A DNA stretch of 62,343 bases from Chryseobacterium indologenes. GTDB taxonomy: Bacteria; Bacteroidota; Bacteroidia; Flavobacteriales; Weeksellaceae. Below are positions 35,225 to 43,407 of this stretch, in pieces. Every line of letters starts with the position of its first letter. Position 1 is the stretch's first letter. The translations under genes were made by a program, and so were the position numbers. The notes below the pieces were generated by a model that made no database searches, was not told where the DNA came from, and worked only from the letters and a program-made list of their open reading frames with translations. The stretch spans positions 1 to 62,343 of the forward strand of contig LAZY01000003.1 of the NCBI GenBank assembly GCA_001013295.1, given 5' to 3'.

Positions 35225-37078
35225 TTATTCCACGGTTACAGATTTTGCTAGGTTTCTCGGTTGATCTACGTTAGCTCCTCTATATACTGCAATGTAGTAA
35301 GCAAGCAGTTGCAGAGGCACGGAAGCAACGATTGGAGAGAAACATTCTGATGTTTCGGGAATTTCAATAACATAATCTGCCATTTCGCTTACCTGACGGT
35401 CACCTTTATTAACGACAGCAATAATTTTACCTTTTCTCGCCTTAATTTCCTGAACATTACTTACAATTTTATCATAATGTCCTTTTTTAGGAGCAATGAT
35501 TACGATCGGCATATTTTCGTCGATAAGAGCGATTGGACCGTGCTTCATTTCTGCAGCAGGGTACCCTTCTGCGTGGATGTAAGAAATTTCTTTCAATTTA
35601 AGAGCACCTTCTAAAGCTGCAGGATAATTGTATCCTCTTCCTAAATAAAGGAAATTTGTAGCTTTTATAAAATCCTTGGCAATATTCTGAGTCAGCTCAT
35701 GGGTCGTATTCAACACTTCTTCGATTTTCTTAGGAATTGCATCAAGCTCAGCAATTAAGCTCATAAATTCTGCATTTCCTAAATTTCCGTTGTGTTTTCC
35801 TAATTTAAAGGCAATTAGAGTAAGGATCGTAAGCTGTGCTGTAAATGCTTTCGTAGAAGCCACCCCGATCTCAGGACCGGCATGCGTATATGAACCTGCA
35901 TCAGTGATTCTCGCAATGGAAGAATCTACAACATTACATATACCATATATAAATGCACCTTTTTCTTTTGCTAATTTCAGAGCAGCCATTGTATCTGCCG
36001 TTTCTCCTGACTGAGAAATTGCAATCACAACATCTTTATCTGTAATGATAGGATTTCTGTATCTGAACTCTGAAGCATATTCTACTTCTACAGGAATTCT
36101 TGCATACTCTTCAATAAGGTATTCTCCGATAAGACCTGCATGCCATGAAGTACCACAGGCAATGATGATAATTCTGTTGGCATTTTTGAATCTTTCTAAA
36201 TGATCCCAGATCCCAGCCATTTTGATTACCCCTTCATCTACGAGAAGTCTTCCTCTCATAGTATCGTGTACAGATTTTGGCTGTTCAAAGATTTCTTTAA
36301 GCATGAAATGCTCATATCCTCCTTTTTCGATCTGCTCTAAGCTCAATTTAAGTTCCTGAATTTCAGGCTCAATTTTAGAGTTTTCATTGATCGTTCTGAT
36401 ATCTACTCCACCTTCAAGAGAAATGGTAGCCATGTGTCCTTCTTCAAGATAAATAGCTTCTTTGGTAAATTCTACGAAAGGAGAAGCATCAGAAGCAATA
36501 AAGTATTCTTTATCACCGATTCCGATAGCCAGTGGAGAACCTAATCTTCCTACTACCAAAACTCCCGGATAATCTTCGTGAAGTACAGTAATAGCATACG
36601 CTCCATACACTTCGTTTAATGCATATCTTACAGCAGTCGGGAAATCAATATCAGGATTCAGATCCATAAAATACTGGATAAGGTTTACCAATACTTCTGT
36701 ATCTGTTTCTGATTTGAAAGTAAATCCTTTTTCTGTAAGCATTGTTTTAATGGTATCATAGTTTTCGATAATCCCATTGTGTACAATTGCTATTTTTCCA
36801 TTATTTGACAAATGCGGGTGTGAATTTCTGTCACTTGGAACTCCATGGGTAGCCCAACGTGTGTGCCCCATTCCAATTTTAGAAGTTCCTTTCAGTGCTT
36901 TCGAAATATTCACTAAATCTTCAACTTTACCTTTTGTTTTTTCTACTTCCAGTTTATTGTCTGAACCTTCTAAAACAATTCCGGCACTGTCATACCCTCT
37001 ATATTCTAATCTTCTAAGACCATTAATTACAATTTCGTAAGCGTCTTGAAAACCTGTATATCCTACTATTCCGCACAT
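35225..37078 (-). CDS. glmS: Glutamine-fructose-6-phosphate transaminase (isomerizing)
   Basis: 617 residues. Makes glucosamine-6-phosphate for peptidoglycan and lipopolysaccharide. N-terminal class II glutamine amidotransferase with catalytic Cys2 (MCGIVGYTG), RRLEYRGYDSAG and HTRWATHG. Then two SIS isomerase domains (CGTSWHAG, SQSGETADT, ASTKAFTAQ) and the C-terminal LAKSVTVE. No glmS ribozyme was looked for beyond the short 28-base gap to the DUF4270 gene, which leaves no room for one. Operon member. Confidence 0.97.
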   Translation of the reverse strand: MCGIVGYTGFQDAYEIVINGLRRLEYRGYDSAGIVLEGSDNKLEVEKTKGKVEDLVNISKALKGTSKIGMGHTRWATHGVPSDRNSHPHLSNNGKIAIVHNGIIENYDTIKTMLTEKGFTFKSETDTEVLVNLIQYFMDLNPDIDFPTAVRYALNEVYGAYAITVLHEDYPGVLVVGRLGSPLAIGIGDKEYFIASDASPFVEFTKEAIYLEEGHMATISLEGGVDIRTINENSKIEPEIQELKLSLEQIEKGGYEHFMLKEIFEQPKSVHDTMRGRLLVDEGVIKMAGIWDHLERFKNANRIIIIACGTSWHAGLIGEYLIEEYARIPVEVEYASEFRYRNPIITDKDVVIAISQSGETADTMAALKLAKEKGAFIYGICNVVDSSIARITDAGSYTHAGPEIGVASTKAFTAQLTILTLIAFKLGKHNGNLGNAEFMSLIAELDAIPKKIEEVLNTTHELTQNIAKDFIKATNFLYLGRGYNYPAALEGALKLKEISYIHAEGYPAAEMKHGPIALIDENMPIVIIAPKKGHYDKIVSNVQEIKARKGKIIAVVNKGDRQVSEMADYVIEIPETSECFSPIVASVPLQLLAYYIAVYRGANVDQPRNLAKSVTVE

Positions 37079-37106
37079 ATTTATTTTGTCTAGTGTTTAT
37101 TGTGTT

Positions 37107-38756
37107 TTATTTCTTTGTTCCGTAAGTTACTATTAACTGAGCTTTATTAGCATTCGATGCATCTGACCCAACAAGAACAACTCTATTCATATCCACAGCT
37201 CTGGAAGTACTCCATCCACTGCTAATCTTCCCTGATGATCCAGCAATAAATGATCCCATACTGATATAAAAAGGTTTATTGGTTGCCGTTACTTCCTTCC
37301 CATTTATATCATTTACCTTTTGTCCTTCAACAATAGCTTTTATGGTCTTTGTCACTACGAAATCATAATACTTCTTATCAGAATTATAATTATAGAGATT
37401 AAGTCCGTATAATGTATCAAATGATAATTGAGAAAGATCCAATTTTCCGTCATCAGTCTTAAGAAGAGGAATAATTGTAAATCTATTAGTAGTATTTTTA
37501 TTATTATAGTTCCAGCTTGCAGGATCTACATACAATCTGATCTTAGCCCCTACGATACCGATTTTATTACTCGCATATAAAGCTTTAAGATCATTAATAG
37601 TCCCATCCTGAATTTGTACTCCTACAGAAGGTCCCCCCATTCCCTGAACAAAAAGCCTAGAGTCACCGGTAGTTGTATTATTCATCATCAATGCAGTTTC
37701 AACAGCTGATCCGGATCTGTTATAGTCGTATTTTCCGATATGAGCATTTGGTGATGCCAAGTTAAATCTAAGTGCCGTTTGTGGCCTTGTTGTGGTACCG
37801 TTCTCCGTTTTATCATATTTATAATACATAATCAGTTCCGTATCGTCTGGTGAGATTTGGAAAAGGTAACGGTCTGTTTCATCAACGGAAATCTTTATTC
37901 CTTTAAAATATCTGATGAAGTTGGCTGGATCACTCAATTCCGGCTTTCCTTTTTTATCAAGAATATGAGTCTGGAAGAAATCTGTATTAGAAAGTTTCAT
38001 TCTGAATCCTAGGTTTCCTGTAAAAACATCAGATCCATCTGATTTTCTTTTAATAGCTAAAGCGCTTACATTTCCGTCGAAAGTTCCTGAGCCTAAAAGT
38101 TCTCCGGTACCCACATTGGCATTAGAACGTTTGAAAGCATCATCATTCGTATCTAAGAAAGTCGTAATCTCATTTACGTTGATTTTCATATTCTTGTAAG
38201 CCTGTCCTGCTTTTCCATATCTGTAAACCGGATAAGTCTTTTTCTCAATATTAACAGCTACATTTTCAGTTCCTACCAGAAAATCACTTTTCTCGTAATT
38301 AGTAGTCGTTAATGAGTCTTTTTGGAAATAAGTATTACTATCTGTATTGGCAGGCATTCTAAGTACCAAAACAACTGAATCTACTTTTGCGTTGGCTCCT
38401 CCAAAATCATTAGCAAAATTACTTGGCATTCTCAGCTGAGTAATATAAGATGCCTTCTGCGTTCCAAACTGGCCTTCAGTAAAAGCACCTAGAATTGCGG
38501 TTCTAGATGTTGTGATAGAGCCATCCTGATTTTGAATATATCCGCTGATCAATCTGGAAGCATCACTTCTGATCGAGTCATTATTATTGATGTTATAGGC
38601 AATAACAGGAAAAGGGACCTCAGTACCTTGTGCTGCATCCGGATTGAATAACTGCTCTCCAAGAGCATCCGGATCTGGTTCACAGTTATAAAGAAGTGTA
38701 CTTCCGAAAATCGCCAGTAAAAGCATGGCGAAAGTCCTTTTAAGAGTATGAGTCAT
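37107..38756 (-). CDS. DUF4270 lipoprotein
   Basis: 549 residues. Signal with cysteine in LLYNCEPDPDALGEQLF is a plausible Bacteroidota lipobox followed by an acidic stretch, often a surface-export signal. The DUF4270 pattern is clear: TSRTAILGAFTEGQFGTQKASYITQLRMP, KVDSVVLVLRMP and a C-terminal RAVDMNRVVLVGSDASNANKAQLIVTYGTKK. Function is unknown. It sits between the GT5-like gene (14-base gap) and glmS (28-base gap), an arrangement I recall as conserved in flavobacteria next to gld genes. Confidence 0.88.
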   Translation of the reverse strand: MTHTLKRTFAMLLLAIFGSTLLYNCEPDPDALGEQLFNPDAAQGTEVPFPVIAYNINNNDSIRSDASRLISGYIQNQDGSITTSRTAILGAFTEGQFGTQKASYITQLRMPSNFANDFGGANAKVDSVVLVLRMPANTDSNTYFQKDSLTTTNYEKSDFLVGTENVAVNIEKKTYPVYRYGKAGQAYKNMKINVNEITTFLDTNDDAFKRSNANVGTGELLGSGTFDGNVSALAIKRKSDGSDVFTGNLGFRMKLSNTDFFQTHILDKKGKPELSDPANFIRYFKGIKISVDETDRYLFQISPDDTELIMYYKYDKTENGTTTRPQTALRFNLASPNAHIGKYDYNRSGSAVETALMMNNTTTGDSRLFVQGMGGPSVGVQIQDGTINDLKALYASNKIGIVGAKIRLYVDPASWNYNNKNTTNRFTIIPLLKTDDGKLDLSQLSFDTLYGLNLYNYNSDKKYYDFVVTKTIKAIVEGQKVNDINGKEVTATNKPFYISMGSFIAGSSGKISSGWSTSRAVDMNRVVLVGSDASNANKAQLIVTYGTKK

Positions 38757-38770
38757 TAAAAATGTGTTTT

Positions 38771-39541
38771 TTAATAAAGTTGATTTATTGAATCTATGTC
38801 AAGATATTCCGACTTCTGAGTTGCTGTTTCGTTGAAAGCCTGATCCAGGTCTTCATCAAGGAATTCATCACCTTTCACCACCATATCTACATAGTTCATA
38901 CTTTCGATAACGAAGCTTTTGATCGTCGGGTTATCTAACGCTTTTAATCCTGAAATATTATCAAACTGCAGCTTTTCATCGATCTTTTTATCCAGAGCAG
39001 CATCTTTCTCATTGTATAGAGAAAGTACAATTTTAGCGTCTTTAAAGTAAGTATCTGATTCGTAATATGTTTTAAGATAAATCGGAACAAAAGAAGACAT
39101 CCATCCGTTTAAATGGATTACATCCGGTACCCAGTTCAGCTTCTTGATTGTTTCAATCACCCCTCTTGCAAAGAAAATCGCTCTTTCGTCATTGTCATCG
39201 AAAGGGTTTCCTTCATCGTCGAAATAATATTGCTTTCTTTTGAAGTATTCTTCATTGTCAATAAAGTAAACCTGAAGTCTTTCCCCTGGAAGAGACGCTA
39301 CTTTAATGATAAGAGGCTGATCCAGGTCATTGATAATAATATTCATTCCTGAAAGGCGGATCACCTCATGAAGCTGGAACTTCCGCTCACTTATTTGTCC
39401 AAATCTTGGCATAAAAACTCTTACATCATTGCCTTCTTGGTGCATCTTAAGTGCCATTTTGTTAACCACTGCAGCCATATTTGTATCTTCCTGATATGGA
39501 TACATCTCTGTAGTAATGTACAGTATTTTTTGATTCGGCAT
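38771..39541 (-). CDS. Half-size GT5 glycogen/starch-synthase-like protein
   Basis: 256 residues, all resembling the N-terminal GT-B half of glycogen synthase: KILYITTEMYPYQEDTNMA (ADP-glucose-side loop), VRVFMPRFGQI, LPGERLQVYFIDNEEYF, and PDVIHLNGWMSSFVPIYL, where His matches the conserved DVIHCHDW motif. The C-terminal GT-B half with the nucleotide-binding E-x7-E is missing, and the coding frame ends cleanly 14 bases before the DUF4270 gene, so this looks like a stand-alone protein, not a broken gene. The KTGGL-type motif is absent (replaced by YQEDTNM). Catalysis as a normal synthase seems unlikely. The ATG at 39541 is supported because the upstream TTG overlaps a -7 box. Confidence 0.85.
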   Translation of the reverse strand: MPNQKILYITTEMYPYQEDTNMAAVVNKMALKMHQEGNDVRVFMPRFGQISERKFQLHEVIRLSGMNIIINDLDQPLIIKVASLPGERLQVYFIDNEEYFKRKQYYFDDEGNPFDDNDERAIFFARGVIETIKKLNWVPDVIHLNGWMSSFVPIYLKTYYESDTYFKDAKIVLSLYNEKDAALDKKIDEKLQFDNISGLKALDNPTIKSFVIESMNYVDMVVKGDEFLDEDLDQAFNETATQKSEYLDIDSINQLY

Positions 39542-39580
39542 AAACTTTCTATCTAATTTTTGTAAAAATGCTTTAATGTG

Positions 39581-39588
39581 CAAAATTA
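39581..39588 (-). promoter_or_regulatory. -7 promoter box for the GT5-DUF4270-glmS-gld operon
   Basis: TAATTTTG on the minus strand, an exact TAnnTTTG, 39 bases before the ATG at 39541. Expected transcription start near 39574 excludes the TTG codon at 39583 as start. Confidence 0.45.
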
Positions 39589-39684
39589 CAAAAAAACATC
39601 CAACATTATTTTAATTAACATTTTTTTACGAAAATTCCGTTTTTCAAATTATTAAAAACACATATTATTATGTGATATTTTTAG

Positions 39685-39692
39685 TATTTTTG
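39685..39692 (+). promoter_or_regulatory. -7 promoter box for panC
   Basis: TATTTTTG, an exact TAnnTTTG, 20 bases upstream of the panC ATG. No TTG at -33. Confidence 0.4.
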
Positions 39693-39712
39693 AAATAGCA
39701 TTAAAATAAACT

Positions 39713-40561
39713 ATGGAAGTTATAAAAAACAGGAAAGTCCTTCAGGATTTCATTGAAAGACAGAAAGAAATGGGAAAAAAAATTGGTTTTGCTCCTACAA
39801 TGGGGGCTTTGCATAAGGGGCATCTTTCTCTGTATGAAGAAGCAAAAAAGGAGAATGACCTTGTGATTTCTTCAATTTTTGTAAATCCAACCCAATTCAA
39901 CAATACCGAAGACCTTGAAAAGTACCCAAGAGACATCAACAGAGATATTCTGATTCTTGAAAAATCAGGCCTTGTGGATGCCGTTTATATCCCCGAGGTT
40001 GCAGATATATACCCTGAAAAAGCAGAGAGTCAGCATTATGACTTTGATGGACTTGAAAATGAAATGGAAGGAAAATCAAGGCCAGGGCACTTTGACGGTG
40101 TAGGAACTGTGGTAGAAGAACTTTTCAGACAGGTACAACCGGATAACGCCTATTTTGGAGAAAAAGATTTCCAACAGCTTGCTATCATCCGAAAAATGGT
40201 AGAAAAAAAGCAACTTCCTGTAAAAATAACCGGAGTATCTATTTACAGAGCAGAAAACGGACTGGCATTAAGTTCAAGAAACCAAAGACTTCATGAAGAC
40301 CGTAAAGAAGCATCTAAAATTATTTATGAAACGCTGAAAAAAGTAAATGACTGGTTCAGAACCGTGACGATACCGGAGATCAAAGAAAGAGTTGCAGATA
40401 TTTTTGATAACCAACAGGGAATGAAATTAGAATATTTTCTGATTGCCGATGAAAAAACATTACAGGAAACTGATTTCTTTTATAAAGACAGAAACTTCAG
40501 AGCTTTCATTGTAGTGGTGGTAGATGGAGTAAGATTGATAGACAATATGCACTTGGATTAA
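39713..40561 (+). CDS. panC: Pantothenate synthetase
   Basis: 282 residues, the usual length. Condenses pantoate and beta-alanine with ATP in vitamin B5 synthesis. The ATP-binding segment FAPTMGALHKGHLSLYEEAK (HIGH-like HKGHL), FVNPTQFNN, GHFDGVGTVVEELF, AYFGEKDFQQLAIIRKMV and SSRNQRL are all present. It stands alone, divergent from the GT5-like gene, and is followed by a strong terminator. Confidence 0.97.
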   Translation: MEVIKNRKVLQDFIERQKEMGKKIGFAPTMGALHKGHLSLYEEAKKENDLVISSIFVNPTQFNNTEDLEKYPRDINRDILILEKSGLVDAVYIPEVADIYPEKAESQHYDFDGLENEMEGKSRPGHFDGVGTVVEELFRQVQPDNAYFGEKDFQQLAIIRKMVEKKQLPVKITGVSIYRAENGLALSSRNQRLHEDRKEASKIIYETLKKVNDWFRTVTIPEIKERVADIFDNQQGMKLEYFLIADEKTLQETDFFYKDRNFRAFIVVVVDGVRLIDNMHLD

Positions 40562-40594
40562 AACTATACAGCTTATCCATTTTTATAAAAATAG

Positions 40595-40624
40595 AAACTC
40601 TGACCTCACCGTCAGAGTTTTTTT
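40595..40624 (+). terminator. Terminator of panC overlapping the next gene's stop codon
   Basis: AAACTCTGAC (40595-40604) / GTCAGAGTTT (40611-40620), 10-bp perfect stem, 6-base loop, then T run to 40624. The convergent gene ends inside it at 40612. Confidence 0.85.
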
Positions 40625-40953
40625 GATTTATTATACAAAAAACCGGTTAACCCAATAATTACAGGAGATAACAATAACATTATTATGAGTAGTTCTGCTT
40701 CAACACCGTAATCCATCCCGTCTCTCATTATTCCTTGAAATAAAATACAAAAAAAATCCAGGCTTATTATAACTGCTCCTCCTAAAATATATCCGAATGA
40801 TCTGGTATCTCTATACCTGATCTTCTCTCTTTTGGATTTTATGTAGGCAAGAATTATATGGTACACAAAAATAAAAAAAGAGAGTCCTACAGAACACAAC
40901 AAAGCAAAGATCAACCATAATGTAGTTTCATCAATGATACTAATATCACTCAT
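40612..40953 (-). CDS. Small three-helix membrane protein of unknown function
   Basis: 113 residues from the ATG at 40953 (MSDISIIDETTL); a GTG at 41025 lies within the tRNA terminator region and is unlikely. Three hydrophobic segments (about 13-38, 54-75 and 88-109) are separated by a basic loop (SKREKIRYRDTRS). No recognised domain. It lies downstream of the tRNA cluster and converges on panC. Confidence 0.6.
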   Translation of the reverse strand: MSDISIIDETTLWLIFALLCSVGLSFFIFVYHIILAYIKSKREKIRYRDTRSFGYILGGAVIISLDFFCILFQGIMRDGMDYGVEAELLIIMLLLSPVIIGLTGFLYNKSKKL

Positions 40954-40985
40954 AATTTTATTAAATTCAGTTAAATACAAAAAAT

Positions 40986-41011
40986 CAAAGGCCTCCGGAA
41001 GGAAGCCTTTG
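40986..41011 (-). terminator. Terminator of the tRNA cluster
   Basis: CAAAGGC (40986-40992) pairs with GCCTTTG (41005-41011), with an inner TCC/GGA. Leftward a T6 run follows. It lies 55 bases after the last tRNA. Confidence 0.75.
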
Positions 41012-41066
41012 AAACACCAAATCACAAAATATTAATATGAAAAAAATTTACTTTTCAGTAAACTTG

Positions 41067-41139
41067 TGACCCGGCTGGGATTCGAACCCAGGACCCATAC
41101 ATTAAAAGTGTATTGCTCTACCAGCTGAGCTACCGAGTC
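41067..41139 (-). tRNA. tRNA-Lys (anticodon TTT)
   Basis: 73-base cloverleaf: acceptor GACTCGG/CCGGGTC with A discriminator, D arm with AGCTCAGCTGGTAGAGC, anticodon loop CTTTTAA (TTT), T arm GGTTCGAATCC. CCA is not encoded. Identical to the copy at 41318. Confidence 0.97.
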
Positions 41140-41199
41140 GGCCACAATTAAGATTAAAATTAATAATTTATTTCTTAATTATAAAAATTTTCTTTGCAG

Positions 41200-41282
41200 T
41201 GCCTGCGACTGGACTCGAACCAGCACATCCTTAGGAAACCACCCCCTCAAGATGGCGTGTCTACCAATTTCACCACGCAGGC
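41200..41282 (-). tRNA. tRNA-Leu (anticodon GAG)
   Basis: 83-base type II tRNA with long variable arm. Acceptor GCCTGCG/CGCAGGC, D arm GTGAAATTGGTAGACAC, anticodon loop TTGAGGG (GAG), T arm GGTTCGAGTCC. Lies between the two tRNA-Lys copies. Confidence 0.96.
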
Positions 41283-41317
41283 AATAAAATTACAATTTTC
41301 AGTAATTTTCTTGCTAG

Positions 41318-41390
41318 TGACCCGGCTGGGATTCGAACCCAGGACCCATACATTAAAAGTGTATTGCTCTACCAGCTGAGCTACCGAGTC
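41318..41390 (-). tRNA. tRNA-Lys (anticodon TTT), first of the cluster
   Basis: Same 73-base sequence as the copy at 41067. The identity extends a few bases past each end (GTGGCC upstream, C downstream), suggesting a recent tandem duplication around tRNA-Leu or gene conversion. Confidence 0.97.
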
Positions 41391-41444
41391 GGCCACTTTG
41401 TCAACAAGTTTTCATTTAAGTAATGTCCCTTGTTTTAAGTGGTG

Positions 41445-41474
41445 CAAAGATATGACTTTTTTCTTTATCTCAAA
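41445..41474 (-). promoter_or_regulatory. Full promoter of the tRNA cluster
   Basis: Read leftward: TTTG (41474-41471), an 18-base spacer, TATCTTTG (41452-41445). Both match the Bacteroidota consensus exactly. The first tRNA begins about 55 bases downstream. Confidence 0.65.
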
Positions 41475-41505
41475 ACTTTTTCGCAAATTTGTTTAAAAAA
41501 AATTC

Positions 41506-42021
41506 ATGGTAATTTCATTGATCGGATACATGGGAAGTGGCAAATCTCACATTTCCAAAATATTAAGCGAAAAAATCAATTTTAACCTCATTGATCTGGA
41601 TAAGGAGATTTCCAGGAGAAATAAATTAACCATTCCCGAAATTTTTGAGAAAAAGGGAGAAATTTACTTTAGAAAACTGGAAAGAGAGGCACTGGAAGAA
41701 ATACTGGCTTCTAAAGAGAATGTTGTTTTAAGCCTGGGTGGAGGAACACCAGTCTACTATAACAATATGGAGATCATCAATCATAATTCTAAAAGTGTTT
41801 TCCTGAGAACCTCAGTGGGAACTTTGGTGGAAAGACTGTCTAAACAGAAAGAAAAAAGACCTTTGATTGCCAATATATCGGATGAAGATCTGCCGGAATT
41901 CATTGCTAAACATTTATTCGAAAGAAATCAGTTTTATAGTAAAGCGCAGTTTACTGTAGGAACGGATTCCAGAGAACCGGCAGACATTGTGAACGAAATA
42001 ATAGAAAAGCTCTATCTCTAG
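41506..42021 (+). CDS. aroK: Shikimate kinase
   Basis: 171 residues. Phosphorylates shikimate in aromatic amino acid synthesis. Walker A GYMGSGKS (residues 7-14), IDLDKEI with the shikimate-binding Asp, ISRRN, IYFRKLEREAL (substrate-binding Arg), LGGGTP and the lid KEKRPLI are all present. The stop codon is within the shared terminator with the S4 gene. Confidence 0.96.
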   Translation: MVISLIGYMGSGKSHISKILSEKINFNLIDLDKEISRRNKLTIPEIFEKKGEIYFRKLEREALEEILASKENVVLSLGGGTPVYYNNMEIINHNSKSVFLRTSVGTLVERLSKQKEKRPLIANISDEDLPEFIAKHLFERNQFYSKAQFTVGTDSREPADIVNEIIEKLYL

Positions 42022-42029
42022 AGCTTTTC
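42004..42029. terminator. Bidirectional terminator (aroK / S4 gene)
   Basis: GAAAAGCTCT (42004-42013) / AGAGCTTTTC (42020-42029), 10-bp perfect stem between convergent genes, containing the aroK stop codon. Confidence 0.8.
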
Positions 42030-42034
42030 TATTA

Positions 42035-42472
42035 TTAATCTTCTGTTTCTGCTTCGTCACCTGTCTCACCAAAGAAATCATCCCAATCTGTGAAATCAGC
42101 GGCAATATCATTTCCCACATACTCATCCATCTCTCTTCTGTCTTTTTTAGTAGGTCTCCCCTCTCCTTTGCTTCTGTAATAATCCTGTGACATTTTACGA
42201 AGTTTCAACAATTCGTACTGTTCTTTGTCCGTCACATCCTGTATATGGAGCGGAACCAGTTTTGCCCCAATTCTGCTTTTAGGGATCTGAAGCACCTTTA
42301 TTTTATAGTCGATCTGGTTCTTACGAATTTTAATAACATCCCCCTCTTTTACCTCCTTAGATGACTTTACGGCAGACGTTCCTATAGAAACTCTGTTCTT
42401 TTTAATCTCCTCTGCTGCAATATTTCTCGTCTTATAGAAACGAATGCTCCATAAAAATTTATCTATTCTCAT
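42035..42472 (-). CDS. S4-domain RNA-binding protein (Hsp15/HslR-like)
   Basis: 145 residues. S4 domain at 1-60 (MRIDKFLWSIRFYKTRNIAAEEIKKNRVSIG and VKEGDVIKIRKN). In E. coli the homologue Hsp15 binds free 50S subunits with stalled peptidyl-tRNA; the same role here is inference. The C-terminal third is highly acidic (DDFFGETGDEAETED), unlike the basic tail of E. coli Hsp15. Divergent from the FKBP-like lipoprotein. Confidence 0.88.
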   Translation of the reverse strand: MRIDKFLWSIRFYKTRNIAAEEIKKNRVSIGTSAVKSSKEVKEGDVIKIRKNQIDYKIKVLQIPKSRIGAKLVPLHIQDVTDKEQYELLKLRKMSQDYYRSKGEGRPTKKDRREMDEYVGNDIAADFTDWDDFFGETGDEAETED

Positions 42473-42481
42473 AATTTTTTA

Positions 42482-42489
42482 TACTTTTG
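42482..42489 (+). promoter_or_regulatory. -7 promoter box for the FKBP-like lipoprotein
   Basis: TACTTTTG, an exact TAnnTTTG, 38 bases upstream of the ATG at 42528. Confidence 0.35.
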
Positions 42490-42527
42490 CCGTTATATTA
42501 TTTGTAAAGTAATTAAAGTTTTTTGAA

Positions 42528-43298
42528 ATGAAAAAAATATTTTTATATATCCTTGCCGGATCTTTATGCTTTTCTGCATGTAAAAAAGATGATGATGGTC
42601 CAGAACCATACAAAGAGCCAGAGGACATTGCAACGCAGAACAACTATGATGATCAGGCCATAAAGAAATTCATGGATGAAAACTATCTTGATGTACAGGG
42701 AAAAATAAAACCCTTCAGTGCAACAGATACCGCTGATGATCATGAAAAAAAATTATCTGAATTATCTCCTGTAACATTACCTTCAGGTACCATCTATATT
42801 AAAAGAAATGGCGCACAACCTTCAGGTACAGATGCTAAAGACATTAAAGATACAGACATCATAAAGATTATGGGTACAGGTATTGCTTATCTGGCAGGTG
42901 ATAACAATGGAACAATTTCATTTTTACCCGAATCTAATAATATTACATTGCTCAATACAATTACTGGAAATGTAGTGCCTTATATTGATCCTCCATATTA
43001 TTATGTAAAACAATCAATTCTGGAAAAGGGCACGGGATCTGCCTCTAAAGCAGGTTACTACCAAATCCCTGGTTTCAGAGAAGCATTACAAAAATTTCAG
43101 GCATTTGATCTTTCAAGTGGGGCTCAATATAATCTTCAGGGAGTAATTATTGTACCTTCAAGAGCTGCTTTTGCGAGAAATCCTCACTACCCTTATCTGA
43201 ATATGTCTTACAGAAACAGAACATTTATCTTCAATTTCCAGATTTATGGAAGACAAGATAGACCTACTATTGACATTCAAAAACCAGAAAACCAATAA
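42528..43298 (+). CDS. FKBP-like lipoprotein, probably inactive as a prolyl isomerase
   Basis: 256 residues; lipobox FSAC (Cys18) followed by KKDDDGPEPYKEPED, an acidic stretch like surface-export lipoproteins. The C-terminal part follows the FKBP pattern: IPGFREALQKFQAFDLSSGAQ (equivalent of v-IPGf-eal-x-M-x-G), IIVPSRAAFARN (equivalent of IPp-lAYG) and an ending FIFNFQIY strand (equivalent of L-F-veL). The active-site tyrosine/phenylalanine pattern is poorly kept and the AYG motif has become AFAR. Flavobacterial gliding lipoprotein GldI is also an FKBP, but this protein is more diverged. The fold call is inference. Confidence 0.6.
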   Translation: MKKIFLYILAGSLCFSACKKDDDGPEPYKEPEDIATQNNYDDQAIKKFMDENYLDVQGKIKPFSATDTADDHEKKLSELSPVTLPSGTIYIKRNGAQPSGTDAKDIKDTDIIKIMGTGIAYLAGDNNGTISFLPESNNITLLNTITGNVVPYIDPPYYYVKQSILEKGTGSASKAGYYQIPGFREALQKFQAFDLSSGAQYNLQGVIIVPSRAAFARNPHYPYLNMSYRNRTFIFNFQIYGRQDRPTIDIQKPENQ

Positions 43299-43360
43299 AT
43301 TTAAATAAAAAATCTAACTCACAACTCAATAATGTGAGCTAATAAGGATTATAAAAAATA

Positions 43361-43386
43361 AAAACCACCTTTTTCAGGTGGTTTTT
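43361..43386. terminator. Bidirectional terminator
   Basis: AACCACCT (43363-43370) / AGGTGGTT (43376-43383) with a 5-base loop, with A and T runs on the two flanks, between the convergent FKBP-like and FMN-glutamate-synthase-like genes. Confidence 0.8.
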
Positions 43387-43407
43387 TTATGCTTTAATTA
43401 CTTCTTT

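Noticed and set aside
35079..37106. glmS ribozyme upstream of glmS
   Set aside because: Only 28 bases separate glmS from the DUF4270 stop codon, too short for the ribozyme.
38757..38790. Frameshift truncating a full glycogen synthase
   Set aside because: The next 14 bases and the DUF4270 gene leave no remnant of the C-terminal GT-B half, so the short form appears natural.
41194..41379. 61-codon rightward frame across the tRNA genes
   Set aside because: It is antisense to tRNA-Leu and tRNA-Lys and is an artefact of those sequences.
41031..41390. Integration site (att) of a mobile element at the tRNA cluster
   Set aside because: No integrase gene and no displaced partial tRNA copy were found nearby; both Lys copies are complete.
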